From positions 1-60,044 of the forward strand of contig JADLFX010000099.1 of assembly GCA_020849665.1 (NCBI GenBank): a DNA stretch of 60,044 nucleotides. Direction: 5' to 3'. The position numbers and the translations under genes are program-made. The notes beneath the pieces were generated by a model, which ran no database searches, was not told the origin of the DNA, and was given only the letters and a program-made list of their open reading frames with translations. This document shows positions 52,093-60,044 of this stretch, in pieces. Source of the DNA: Planctomycetota bacterium (GTDB taxonomy: Bacteria > Planctomycetota > UBA1135 > UBA2386). Every line of letters starts with the position of its first letter. Within the stretch, counting starts at the first letter, position 1.

Positions 52093-53436
52093 TCAGAGCC
52101 CGACGGTGGCCTGGCCGGCGTTGGACAGGATCACCCCGAGCGCGTTGGCGGCGCGGTCGAGCGCCACGACCTGTTGGTGGAAGCGCAGCCCGGCCATGTT
52201 GCGGTCCAGGGGCAGCCCCACCGTGAAGAGCGCGGAGCCGGAGCTCACCTGCAGCGGCGCCTGCAGGAGGCCCTCCACGTAGAGCGTGCAGCCCGGCGCG
52301 CCGAAGCGGTCGAGCGCCAACGGCAGGTCCAGCGACCCCCACTGCGTGCGCGACGCGCCGACCAGCATCACCGCGCTGCCCTGCAGCGGCAGACCGCTCG
52401 CGCTGACGGTGAAGCGCTGGCCCAGGTACGGGAGCGAGCCGAGCGGCGCCGCGAGGAGCGGCGTCCCGGCCGCGCCGGCGCAGCCCTTGCCATAGGTGAC
52501 GTACGCGGGCATCGCGCCGGTCCCGTACTCCCAGGTGTCGTTGCGCGGTCCAGTGGCGTCGGCGCCGCCGCAGAGCACCACGTAGTTGCGGCGCTGGTCG
52601 AAGGCCATGCCGTGGCCCGCGCGCGCGCCGGGTTGACCCACGCGCTGCAGCGCGTGCCACTGCGATCCGTCGAACTCCCACGTGTCGCCCAGCAGCGTGC
52701 CGCTGCCGTCGCGGCCGCCGTAGAGCACGCAGCGGCCGCGCGCCTCGTCGTACGCGAGCGCATGCCCGTCGCGCGGGCCGGGGGTGGCCGCGGTGCTCAC
52801 CTGGCCCCAGGCCTTGCCGTCGAACGCCCAGGTGTCGCCGAGCGGGCCGGCGCCGCCGGCGCCGCCGTGGAGCAGGAGGCGGCCGCGCAGCAGGTCGGCG
52901 CCGAGCGCATGGCCGCTGCGGGCCGGAGGCAGGATGCCGATCGCGAGCGTGCGCCACGTCGTGCCGTCCCAGCTCCAATGGTCGCCCAGGACCGCGCCGC
53001 CGCCCTTGCCGCCGAACACCACCACGCCGGCGCCGGGCAGGTACGCCGAGGCCGAGTCGCTGCGCGGCAGGGGTGCGCTGGCCGGAGTCTTCTGGCTCCA
53101 CGCCGTGCCGTCCCACTCCCAGGTGTCGTTGCGGCCGCCGCCGCCGAACAGCACCGTGCGCTGGCGCGCCGAGTCGTAGGCCAGGGTGGTGTCGCTGCGC
53201 AGCGGCATGGCGCCGGTGTTCCGCAGCGCCCAGGTGGTGCCGTTCCACTCCCAGGTCTCCATGCCGTTGCGGCCGGCCAGGACGGCGACCGTGCGCTGGC
53301 GCGCCGCGTCGTGAGCCAGGGCGACCCGCGCGGCGGGGGTTGGAGAGGCCGCCGGGAAGCGCTGGGTCCAGGCGAGCTGCGCGCCCGCGGGCGCGGCGAG
53401 GAGGGGGAGGAGGAGAAGGGGCGCGGTGGCGCGCAT
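52093..53436 (-). CDS. Secreted kelch-type beta-propeller protein
   Basis: 447 residues. Signal peptide MRATAPLLLLPLLAAPAGA. Six or so kelch-like blades repeat W-E-W-[DN]-G-T-x-W followed by a loop and L-A-[YH]-D-x-x-R, with GG turns (TVLFGGGGRNDTWEWDGTAW, CVLYGGRDGSGTLLGDTWEFDG). The last ~130 residues are the recurrent C-terminal module (YGKGCAGAAGTPLL, YLGQRFTV, GCTLYVEGLL). Protein-binding or surface role. AGAGGA precedes the ATG; a promoter is at 53469-53498. Confidence 0.85.
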   Translation of the reverse strand: MRATAPLLLLPLLAAPAGAQLAWTQRFPAASPTPAARVALAHDAARQRTVAVLAGRNGMETWEWNGTTWALRNTGAMPLRSDTTLAYDSARQRTVLFGGGGRNDTWEWDGTAWSQKTPASAPLPRSDSASAYLPGAGVVVFGGKGGGAVLGDHWSWDGTTWRTLAIGILPPARSGHALGADLLRGRLLLHGGAGGAGPLGDTWAFDGKAWGQVSTAATPGPRDGHALAYDEARGRCVLYGGRDGSGTLLGDTWEFDGSQWHALQRVGQPGARAGHGMAFDQRRNYVVLCGGADATGPRNDTWEYGTGAMPAYVTYGKGCAGAAGTPLLAAPLGSLPYLGQRFTVSASGLPLQGSAVMLVGASRTQWGSLDLPLALDRFGAPGCTLYVEGLLQAPLQVSSGSALFTVGLPLDRNMAGLRFHQQVVALDRAANALGVILSNAGQATVGL

Positions 53437-53468
53437 GCGGTAGGTCCTCTGGGCAGGGGGGGGAGCCC

Positions 53469-53498
53469 AACATAGTCCGCCGGACGCACCCCGGTCAC
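53469..53498 (-). promoter_or_regulatory. Putative promoter of kelch gene
   Basis: Minus strand: GTGACC (53498-53493) - 18 nt - TATGTT (53474-53469), followed by a 32-nt leader with AGAGGA before the ATG at 53436. TATGTT is close to TATAAT and the -35 keeps TGAC of TTGACA. Confidence 0.45.
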
Positions 53499-53573
53499 GG
53501 CGTGGCCCTCCAGGCGTTGGTAACAACGTGGCAAGGCGGAGTTCCCCGAGCCGCGCCCGCCACGGCCGCGCGG

Positions 53574-55412
53574 CTAGAAGCGCCGGCGGATCCGGGTGAG
53601 CAGTTCACGCTCCTGCTCGGCGTCGATCGGGCCCCCGCGCACCGGATCGACCGGCGGCAGGGGCAGGTCCAGCATGCGCATGAGGACGTAGCCGGCCGCC
53701 TGCCGCCCCGGCTCCGGCAGGTCCTTGCGCTTCAGCATCTCCACCAGGATCTGGGCGGTGCGGGCGCGCGGGCTCGCGAGGAGGGCGTGGACCACCTCGG
53801 GCGGCACCGGGTCGCGCGCCAGCTCGCGCTGCAGGCGCGTCAGGTCGCCGCGGAACACCACGTCGCCGATCTGCCGGTCGATCCGGCGCTGTTCTGCCTC
53901 CACCAGCCGGTAGACCTCCTCGAGGTCGCGCCGGTACTCGGTGCCGAACGCGAGGCTCAACACCTGCTTCAGCACCGTGGCCTCGTCCTCCAGGGGTACC
54001 GCCCGGCCGCGGCCGGACGTGGCGATCCGCCCGAAGCTGGCCAGGGTGTCGCCCGGCACGCGCTCGCGGTCGTCGCCCGGCGTGACGATGGCGTGGAGGT
54101 GCGAGCGCCCGTCGGCCGCGAACGCGCGCACGAGCTTCTGGATCGCGGCCAGGGAGCTGGAGTGCGCCGGCGCGTCGCCGATCAGCACCACCACGCGGCG
54201 CGCGTTCGGACGCCAGGGTTGCTGCACCGCCACCTGCAGGGCCTCCAGCACCGCTTCCTCGCGGTCGCCGCCGCCGGCGGCCAGGAGCGTGTGCACGAAG
54301 TTGACCGCCCGGTAGTAGTCGCGGCTCAGGGCCACGGCGCGCGTCAGGTACTGCTCGTCGCGGCCGTGGTCGCGATACGTGACCACGCCGATCCTGGCAT
54401 CCGGCACGAGCGCCCGCAGCACGTCGAGCATGCGCGCGAGGCGCTGCCTGGCCGCCTCGATCACGCTCGACATCGAGCCCGTGCTGTCGACCACGAACAC
54501 GATCTCCAGGCCGCTGCGCCGCACCGCGGCCACGGTGCTCTTGAAGCCCGAGCGCTTCAGCGCGTCGCCACCGAGCTCCAGGATGTCGCGGATTCCGCTC
54601 CGCTCGCCGCCCTTGGCGCCCATCCCCGGCAGGCGCAGCAGCAGGAGTCCGGGGTCGGCGTCGGAATCGAAGCCCTTGGCGCCCTGGGGCTCGTGGATGC
54701 GCGGGTCGAACGGCGCCTGCGAGACGACCGGATCGGCCAGCGGGTCGTACTCGACGATCTGCTCGGCCGGGATCGTGAGGGTCTCCTCGCGCAGGGGATC
54801 GTCCGGGTAGGGCCCGGGTTCGAGTTCCTTGCCGATGTACGACGGCGCCAGCATGCCGGCGCGCCCGGCGTCGGCCGGCAGGAGCCACACGAGGGCCAGG
54901 AAGATCAAGGCGTGCACCAGGAGCGACACCACGAGCCAGGGCGTGTGCCGCAGCTCGTGGCGCATGAGCTCGGCGAAGTTCGGCGTGCGGTGCAGCTCGC
55001 GGAACGGAACCAGGTACGGGTCGGCCTCGAGGAACGTGGGCGTGACGGTGAGCGCGATCCGGCCGAGCAGCCCGCGGCGCGCGCGGTCGCGCGCGGTGGT
55101 GTCGACGATCTCCAGCGTGATCTCGCCGATCCGCACGCGTGCGCCAGGGTGCAGCACCGCCGTGGTGCGTGCCTCGCCGTCCACGCGGATCGGCCGCGTG
55201 GGATCGAGGCCCTCCACGCCCAGCACGCCGCCGCGCTGGGTGAAGCGGGCATGGGTCGGGGCCACCGATTCGTGGTGCAGGCAGAGATCGCTGTGCGGGT
55301 TGCTGCCCACGGTGGCGACCCGGCCCTCCACCAGGCGGAGCAGGTTCTTGCCGCACAGGATCCCGAGCGTGGTGCGCGGCGCGGAGCCTTTGGGTCTGAG
55401 GGTGCCGGGCAA
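53574..55412 (-). CDS. FHA - transmembrane - VWA protein
   Basis: 612 residues. N-terminal FHA phosphothreonine-binding domain (~20-105, VATVGSNPHSDLCLHHESVAPTHARF), one membrane helix (159-180, LVVSLLVHALIFLALVWLL), a Pro/Asp-rich linker, a von Willebrand A domain with MIDAS D309-S-T-G-S-M-S (FVVDSTGSMSS), and helical repeats to the end. FHA inside the cell and VWA outside would couple a Ser/Thr kinase signal to an envelope interaction. It starts 27 nt after dapA on the same strand. No kinase gene is nearby. Family function unknown. Confidence 0.85.
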   Translation of the reverse strand: MPGTLRPKGSAPRTTLGILCGKNLLRLVEGRVATVGSNPHSDLCLHHESVAPTHARFTQRGGVLGVEGLDPTRPIRVDGEARTTAVLHPGARVRIGEITLEIVDTTARDRARRGLLGRIALTVTPTFLEADPYLVPFRELHRTPNFAELMRHELRHTPWLVVSLLVHALIFLALVWLLPADAGRAGMLAPSYIGKELEPGPYPDDPLREETLTIPAEQIVEYDPLADPVVSQAPFDPRIHEPQGAKGFDSDADPGLLLLRLPGMGAKGGERSGIRDILELGGDALKRSGFKSTVAAVRRSGLEIVFVVDSTGSMSSVIEAARQRLARMLDVLRALVPDARIGVVTYRDHGRDEQYLTRAVALSRDYYRAVNFVHTLLAAGGGDREEAVLEALQVAVQQPWRPNARRVVVLIGDAPAHSSSLAAIQKLVRAFAADGRSHLHAIVTPGDDRERVPGDTLASFGRIATSGRGRAVPLEDEATVLKQVLSLAFGTEYRRDLEEVYRLVEAEQRRIDRQIGDVVFRGDLTRLQRELARDPVPPEVVHALLASPRARTAQILVEMLKRKDLPEPGRQAAGYVLMRMLDLPLPPVDPVRGGPIDAEQERELLTRIRRRF

Positions 55413-55439
55413 GGGAGGTCCTGGGGTGGCGCCCCCGCG

Positions 55440-56315
55440 TCAGTGGAGCTCCCCGCGTGCCGCATCGAGGGCGGCGAGCAGGATGCGGCGGTTCTCCTCG
55501 CGCAGGGCGCAGAGCGGCAGGCGGAACTCCTCTGCCATGAGGCCCAGATGCGCCAGGGCGGTCTTGATCGGCACCGGGTTGGTCTCGACGAAGAGCGCCT
55601 TCATCACCGGGTGGAGCCGGTCGTGCAGCTCGCGCGCCGCCGGCAGCTCGCCGTGCACGATGTGCCCGACCAGGCGCGTCATCGCCGCGGGCGCGAGGTT
55701 GGCCAGCACCGAGACCACGCCGCAGGCGCCGAGCGCCATCATCGGCAGGGTGAGGGAGTCGTCGCCGCTCAGGACCGCGAGGGGGGTGGCGGCGCGGATC
55801 CTGGTGACGTTCTCGACGTTGCCGGTGGCCTCCTTGATCGCGCGCACGTTGGGGTGGCGGGCCAGCTCCACGATGGTCTCCAGAGTCAGTTCCACGGCGC
55901 AGCGGCCGGGGATGTTGTAGAGCACGATCGGGATCTCGCTGGCCTCGGCGATGGTCAGGAAGTGACGGACCAGCCCGGCCTGGCTGGGGCGGTTGTAGTA
56001 CGGGTTCACGCTGAGGGCCGCCTTGGCCCCGGCGCGTGCGGCGGCGCGCGTGAGGCGGATGGCCTCGGCCGTGCTGTTGGAGCCGGTGCCCGCGATCACG
56101 GGGACGCGGCCGCGCACGGCCTGCACCGTGAGCGCCACGACCTCGTCGTGTTCGTCGTGGCTGAGCGTGGGGGACTCGCCGGTGGTCCCGCAGGGCACCA
56201 CGGCCGCGACCCCGCCCGCGATCACGCGGTCGATCAGACGCTGGAGGGCGGGGGCGTCGACGCTGCCGTTGCGCAGCGGCGTCACCAGCGCCACGATGTT
56301 GCCTCGGAATTCCAT
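55440..56315 (-). CDS. dapA: 4-hydroxy-tetrahydrodipicolinate synthase
   Basis: 291 residues. DapA signatures: VPCGTTGESPTLSHDEH with the Thr pair, SVNPYYNRPSQAG with Tyr, YNIPGRCAVEL, and Schiff-base Lys in AIKEATGNVENV. Condenses pyruvate with aspartate semialdehyde, first committed step of lysine/DAP synthesis. ATG at 56315. Divergent from rsmD with a 110-nt gap; the FHA-VWA gene follows closely. Confidence 0.97.
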   Translation of the reverse strand: MEFRGNIVALVTPLRNGSVDAPALQRLIDRVIAGGVAAVVPCGTTGESPTLSHDEHDEVVALTVQAVRGRVPVIAGTGSNSTAEAIRLTRAAARAGAKAALSVNPYYNRPSQAGLVRHFLTIAEASEIPIVLYNIPGRCAVELTLETIVELARHPNVRAIKEATGNVENVTRIRAATPLAVLSGDDSLTLPMMALGACGVVSVLANLAPAAMTRLVGHIVHGELPAARELHDRLHPVMKALFVETNPVPIKTALAHLGLMAEEFRLPLCALREENRRILLAALDAARGELH

Positions 56316-56425
56316 CCAGGTTCCGCGTGTGGGTTCGGAGCTCACATTATGGCGCGGAGCCGGGGCGGCATGGGTCGGTGCGCCGGGTTCCGTCCCGCAT
56401 CGGCTCCTTCGCGTCGGGGTGCGCC

Positions 56426-57049
56426 ATGGCGTTGCGGGTGATCGCAGGCGAGTACCGCGGCAGGGTCCTGCGTGCGGTTCCGGGTCAGGGCACGCGGCCG
56501 CTGCTCGGCCAGGTGCGCGAGGCGATCTTCAACATCCTGGGTGCATGGGTGGAAGGGCGCGAGGTCTGGGATCTCTTCGCCGGCACCGGCGCCTCCGGGA
56601 TCGAGGCCTTGTCCCGGGGCGCGCGACGCGTCCTCTTCGTGGAGAAGAGCAACCAGGCCCTGCGGGTCCTGCGGGAGAACCTGCACGGCCTGGGCGAGGG
56701 CGCGCTCGTGCGGACGCACGTGGTGCGGGCCGACGCGTGGGACCCTCCGCCGATGACGCCCCAGGGCGAGGCCGGCGAGGTGCCGCCGGAGCTGGTGTTC
56801 CTGGACCCGCCCTACGCGATGGTGGCGGAGGATCCCGTGCGCTCCGTGGTGCGCGCCACCCGGCTCGCCCGGCGCATGGCCCCGGGCGGGGTCCTGGTGT
56901 TCCACTTCCAGGAGGGCCACCTCGACCGCGACGATTTCCCCGGCGACGTGCAGGTGGAGCTGCGGCGCTGGGGCGCCTCGGCGGTCGCGTTCCTGGAGGT
57001 TCCCGGCGCCACCACGTCGGGAGTGGTGGACGAGAGCCGCGGTGCGTGA
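56426..57049 (+). CDS. rsmD: 16S rRNA (guanine966-N2)-methyltransferase RsmD
   Basis: 207 residues. RsmD signatures: LRVIAGEYRGRVL, RPLLGQVREAIFNIL, motif I DLFAGTGASGIEALSRGA, and the catalytic VFLDPPYAMV (DPPY). Methylates 16S rRNA in the small-subunit particle. The ATG at 56426 is chosen because it begins MALRVIAGEYRG, the family N-terminus. Confidence 0.96.
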   Translation: MALRVIAGEYRGRVLRAVPGQGTRPLLGQVREAIFNILGAWVEGREVWDLFAGTGASGIEALSRGARRVLFVEKSNQALRVLRENLHGLGEGALVRTHVVRADAWDPPPMTPQGEAGEVPPELVFLDPPYAMVAEDPVRSVVRATRLARRMAPGGVLVFHFQEGHLDRDDFPGDVQVELRRWGASAVAFLEVPGATTSGVVDESRGA

Positions 57050-57060
57050 GTGCCGCGTGC

Positions 57061-57080
57061 GCGGCCGGTTCCGAGGCCGC
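57061..57080. terminator. Hairpin between convergent rsmD and lamin-tail genes
   Basis: GCGGCC (57061-57066) pairs with GGCCGC (57075-57080), 8-nt loop, exactly between the convergent stop codons. TGAG and CTCA flank it and can add outer pairs. Confidence 0.45.
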
Positions 57081-58115
57081 TCAGCCGCCGACCACCAGAT
57101 CGACGCCGCCACTGAAGCCGAAGTCGAAGAAGGTGGCGGGTACGGTCACCACGAGGCCCTGGATCACGATCCTGGCGCCGGCACTGAGCTCGGGTGAGAG
57201 CAGGGCCAGGGGGATCCTGGTGGTGCCGGCCGTGGTCGGGAACGGGCCGATCGGCAGCAGCAGGGTCGGGTCGACCAGGACCTCGCAGGGGCCGAAGTTG
57301 ATCCCGCCCGGGCTGCGGTTGGCGGCCAGGAGCAGGAACACCTGCTGGTTGGGGACGGTGCCGCCGACCTGGAAGCCGAAGTCGCGGTTGCCGCGCACCG
57401 GCACCGAGAGCACATCGAGCAGCGGCGTGGGCACCGAGCCCACGGCGCAGGCGTTGCCGTAGCGGGTGACGCTCTGCGGGCAGGTGTTGCAGCGCAGGGG
57501 CGTGGGGAACGCGCACGAGAAGAATGCCGTGGCCGGGGTCGGCTCGGCCTGGCGCGCCTCGATCAGGGCCAGGCTGTCGCTGTTCACGGGCACCGGCGCG
57601 AACTGGCCGGCGAACCACAGGCCCGCCTGGACCGCGAGGTCCTCGCGCTTCAGTCCCGGGGCGCCCCAGCTCACCCAGTCCATGAACGCCGAGGGGTCGT
57701 TCATCCGGCTGTTCGACTGTGTGTTGAGGAGCGCGATCGCGCCGCCGGTCTTGGCCAGGGGCTCGGCCCCGTAGCCGAAGAGGAAGTTGAACACCGAGTT
57801 GCCGGTCCACAGGTCGGTGGGCGTGGTCGGCTTGATCGGCTGGAACCAGTGCACCCGCAGGAACCCGCCGCCGGGGATCACGGTGCCGGCCGGGAACGCA
57901 AACCAGTAGTTCTGTGCCGCCCCGGCGGTGTTGGTCGCCTGGTACATGGACCAGAGCGAGAGGTCCGCCGGGCTGCTGCTGGAGTTGAAGAGTTCGATCC
58001 AGACGTCGTCGCTCGCGTTCTGGGGGGTGAAGTTGATCTCGTGGATGCGCACCTGCGCGGTGGCGGTGACGGCGGTCCACAGGAGGCCCGACAGGAGTGC
58101 GGGAATGAGTCGCAT
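57081..58115 (-). CDS. Secreted lamin-tail-domain protein with C-terminal beta module
   Basis: 344 residues. Signal peptide MRLIPALLSGLLWTAVTATA, then a lamin-tail domain (~20-190): VRIHEINFTPQNASDDVWIELFNSS, SPADLSLWSMYQ, LRVHWF, GGAIALLN. Bacterial LTDs are in surface and spore proteins, usually thought to bind proteins or DNA. The C-terminal ~130 residues follow the common module pattern (RYGNACAVGSVPT, LPIGPFPTTAGTTRIPLALLS). Function unknown. Confidence 0.8.
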   Translation of the reverse strand: MRLIPALLSGLLWTAVTATAQVRIHEINFTPQNASDDVWIELFNSSSSPADLSLWSMYQATNTAGAAQNYWFAFPAGTVIPGGGFLRVHWFQPIKPTTPTDLWTGNSVFNFLFGYGAEPLAKTGGAIALLNTQSNSRMNDPSAFMDWVSWGAPGLKREDLAVQAGLWFAGQFAPVPVNSDSLALIEARQAEPTPATAFFSCAFPTPLRCNTCPQSVTRYGNACAVGSVPTPLLDVLSVPVRGNRDFGFQVGGTVPNQQVFLLLAANRSPGGINFGPCEVLVDPTLLLPIGPFPTTAGTTRIPLALLSPELSAGARIVIQGLVVTVPATFFDFGFSGGVDLVVGG

Positions 58116-58378
58116 CGTGGGTGCTGGATCAGGGAGGGACGGAACCGGATGCCTCGTGCCGGCGCGGGGCCGGGGCCGGGCGGGGGGAGCTCGCAACAAC
58201 CTTACCACCGCCCACGTGCCCCTGCCGAGGTCGGGCCGGGCGGCGCCGGCCCTGGCGCGGGTTGGCGGGAGGGCCGGGGCGGGCGGCGCGGTCCCCTTCC
58301 GGGACTCCAGTCAAGACCGCCCATGCCAGTGGCCGATAGCCGATCCGTGGGAGGGATCCCTCCAGGGCCAGCCCACCC

Positions 58379-58585
58379 GTGAATCCGAGCACCGTGGCGA
58401 CGACAGCCAAGAATCCGGTTTCTACCCCGGTCGACCAGATCGTGGAGGAGCTCCTGCGCAACGACCTGAGCAAGGACGAGCGCATGACGCTGCTGCGCGA
58501 ACTGGTGCGGCGCGGGGAGGAACTTCCGGACGACCTGCTGAACGTCGCACTACGCCGGCTCATGGAGCGGCTGGCTGGGAACTGA
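58379..58585 (+). CDS. Small charged helical protein
   Basis: 68 residues from GTG at 58379 (or GTG at 58394). The body is one long amphipathic region (IVEELLRNDLSKDERMTLLRELVRRGEELPDDLLNVALRRLMERLAG). No family recognised. It ends 32 nt before the next gene's start and is probably its operon partner. Codon pattern and hydrophobic periodicity support a real protein, but length keeps certainty modest. Confidence 0.55.
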   Translation: MNPSTVATTAKNPVSTPVDQIVEELLRNDLSKDERMTLLRELVRRGEELPDDLLNVALRRLMERLAGN

Positions 58586-58617
58586 TCCCTGCCTCCCTGG
58601 GAAGAGGACCAATGGCC

Positions 58618-59454
58618 ATGAAGATCGCCCTGACCCTAGCACTCGTCACGCTCTCCGTTCCCTGCGCCGGCGGCGCGTTCCCGGACGACCCGCCGGAGCG
58701 CGTCGTGCAGACCAACCTGACCGCGATGCGGCAGAACCCCGAGGCGTTCCGCAACCTCTGGGTGTCGTTCCAGGTCCAATACCATTCGCTGGGTCGCGTC
58801 GCGAACCCGTTCTTCACCAAGTTCGTGCCCACCGAGTACGCCAACTTCACGGTGTGGGCGAACGAGCAGCCGATCTGGCGCCAGGACGCGTACAGCGACG
58901 TCTTCGGACTGCTCTTCCTGCCGAAGAACCACGACCAGCTCCAGGCGCTCTACGCCACCAAGCCGTACCAGCGCCTGCAGATCACCGGCATCGTGCGCAA
59001 CGTGTTCCAGGGCCAGCCGTGGATCGAGGTGACCGAGTTCACCTCCGTCCCCGGCCAGGTCACCACGGCCGCGCTCGCGCACCTGTACCGCGGTGAACAG
59101 TTCATGGCGCGCCGCCAGTGGCAGCAGGCGATCGCCGAGCTCTCGCTCGCCCCGGCCGAGGGCGCGACCACGGAGCTCCTGGGCGCCGTGCACAAAAACC
59201 TGGGCATGTGCTACCTGCGCCTGGGCGAGGTCGGCGTCGGCGTGAGCAACCTGCAGACGGCCGTGCAGTACGGCCTGCAGGACGACCCCGAGATCGCCCA
59301 GATGCTGCGCAACGCCGAGGCCAAGCCCACGGCCGAGCTGGATCGCAACGTGAACGTCGGCGCGGTGCGCGACCACGAGCGCCCCATCTGGGAGGCGTTC
59401 GAGAACGCCGGCACCCGCACCGGCACGCCGGCCACGCCCGCCCAGGGGCGGTGA
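58618..59454 (+). CDS. Secreted protein with OB-like domain and TPR
   Basis: 278 residues from the ATG at 58618; GAAGAGGA lies 9 nt before it and only 3 nt before the one at 58612. Signal peptide MKIALTLALVTLSVPCAGG. Residues ~25-145 resemble an OB-fold-like domain (LWVSFQVQYHSLGRV, YQRLQITGIVRN, WIEVTEF). Then TPR helices (LYRGEQFMARRQWQQAIAELSLAPAEG, KNLGMCYLRLGEVGVGVSNL). Periplasmic or surface scaffold, inferred. Confidence 0.7.
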   Translation: MKIALTLALVTLSVPCAGGAFPDDPPERVVQTNLTAMRQNPEAFRNLWVSFQVQYHSLGRVANPFFTKFVPTEYANFTVWANEQPIWRQDAYSDVFGLLFLPKNHDQLQALYATKPYQRLQITGIVRNVFQGQPWIEVTEFTSVPGQVTTAALAHLYRGEQFMARRQWQQAIAELSLAPAEGATTELLGAVHKNLGMCYLRLGEVGVGVSNLQTAVQYGLQDDPEIAQMLRNAEAKPTAELDRNVNVGAVRDHERPIWEAFENAGTRTGTPATPAQGR

Positions 59455-59990
59455 GCCGCGCGTGCGAGCGCCGCCGGCCTCGCGCACTCCTGTGAGAGGA
59501 GCTGCGCGGGGCCGGAGCAGGTTGCCAGGGGCGAGAGCGCGCGGCCCGTGTGGCCTGTGGTGCGCGCGCTCCCGCCATCGCGTGCGTGCCCCGCGCGCAC
59601 GAAACGGCATCGGCCTTCGCACACCTGACAGCATGTGGGCGGATCGACGAGCCGGGTGAGCATCCGGCACGGTGGCGTGGCGCCGCGTGTGGCGGATGGC
59701 GCGGGGTCGCGCGCATCCGTTGCACCGCCGTGCCTCCCGGTAGTGCGGCGCGATGCCCGGCTCGCCACGGGCGAGGCCGCTCATGTGCGGTCCTGAGCAA
59801 CACGCCGCGGCGCCGGACGGAAGCGGTGATGCGTAATCGCAACGGGCCGCGGCCTGGACGCCTTGCCGAACTCCGAGTGCGCCGCTCTAGTTCCGCCGCC
59901 GAGCTGTCGCCCGGCACCATGGACGCGACACGATCGTGCCGCGTCCGTGTTCGGTCCTCCCGCAGTCTTTTCCCACAGAGCTCCAACTCC
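59455..59990. other. Intergenic region with a long palindrome
   Basis: 536 nt with no convincing gene on either strand. The only structured element is the 26-bp near-palindrome at 59921-59946. A locally T-rich patch (gtctttt, 59965-59971) lies just before the last gene. Confidence 0.5.
59921..59946. promoter_or_regulatory. 26-bp near-perfect palindrome
   Basis: Starts GGACGCG, contains CACGATCGTG, and ends CGCGTCC; 24 of 26 positions are self-complementary, with one mismatched pair. It lies 44 nt before the ATG of the last gene. Operator for a dimeric repressor, or a terminator, are both possible. Confidence 0.4.
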
Positions 59991-60044
59991 ATGCGCACCC
60001 CGCTCCTCATCGCCGCGGTCGCGTTGCCCACGATGCTCGCCGCA
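59991..60044 (+). CDS. Exported protein, N-terminal fragment
   Basis: The ATG at 59991 opens MRTPLLIAAVALPTMLAA, the first 18 residues of a signal peptide, cut by the window end. Nothing further can be said about its function. Confidence 0.55.
   Translation, partial: MRTPLLIAAVALPTMLAA

Noticed and set aside
54805..54830. GGGTTCGAGTTCC resembling a tRNA T-arm
   Set aside because: No acceptor or D-arm partner; it lies in the coding frame of the FHA-VWA protein.
59462..59659. Short open frame in the right-hand intergenic region
   Set aside because: 65 codons of Arg/Gly/Pro-rich sequence, no ribosome site, no motif.

Overview
The window is very GC-rich, Gram-negative-type DNA (lipoprotein and Tat signals, a flagellar block, sigma-54 activators). 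Secreted proteins that end in a common beta-sandwich module, the tandem ELWxxDGT repeats, the many TPR proteins, a sulfatase and a lamin-tail protein all point to a planctomycete, probably one of the deep lineages related to Saltatorellus/Engelhardtia (inference from protein style, not from a marker gene). About 53 genes are supported. There are no tRNA, rRNA, CRISPR or insertion-sequence signatures.

Left third (1-20.9 kb): mixed surface and housekeeping genes. These are the end of a TPR protein, a 17-repeat ELWxxDGT protein, a lipoprotein sulfatase, a beta-helix protein, a DUF1697 protein, an FAD oxidoreductase converging on a translationally coupled trio (small secreted protein, GT39-like membrane glycosyltransferase, methyltransferase), an AI-2E-type exporter and a large secreted protein. 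A cyclic-nucleotide-gated MscS-like channel, an M48 peptidase with an SH3-like partner and a CHASE2 adenylate cyclase then follow on the minus strand, so a cAMP source and a cAMP-gated channel lie close together.

Flagellar filament block (21.0-26.8 kb, minus strand): three tandem flagellins, flaG, fliD, fliS and a small helical protein in the fliT position. Each flagellin has its own sigma-28-like promoter (T[AC]AAGC, 13 nt, G[CG]CG-type -10 box). Strong hairpins follow each flagellin gene.

Middle (27.2-41.6 kb, plus strand): an SGNH-type secreted hydrolase, a two-gene cytochrome c cluster with helically phased CTTAGG repeats upstream, a multidomain flavin-fold/GAF/winged-helix protein, and an eight-gene, mostly overlapping signalling operon. 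The operon holds two sigma-54 response regulators, two histidine kinases, a receiver protein with an unknown output domain and three TPR/envelope proteins. The second kinase-regulator pair resembles the FlrB/FlrC flagellar class.

Right third (41.6-60.0 kb): lipoproteins, a Tat-exported Fe/Mn superoxide dismutase, a phosphoesterase/proline-racemase-family/M14-peptidase cluster, a PLP decarboxylase, folD, an Opp-type permease pair with no ATPase or binding protein fused into an operon with a GT2 glycosyltransferase, a kelch-type secreted protein, an FHA-TM-VWA protein downstream of dapA, rsmD, a lamin-tail protein, a small helical protein, an OB-like/TPR secreted protein, and a final gene cut by the window edge.

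Several convergent gene pairs end in hairpins that contain or closely flank both stop codons, suggesting compact bidirectional terminators. The most interesting leads are the flavin-fold/GAF/wHTH protein with the adjacent signalling operon, the recurring C-terminal module of the secreted proteins, and the promoter and operator patterns.
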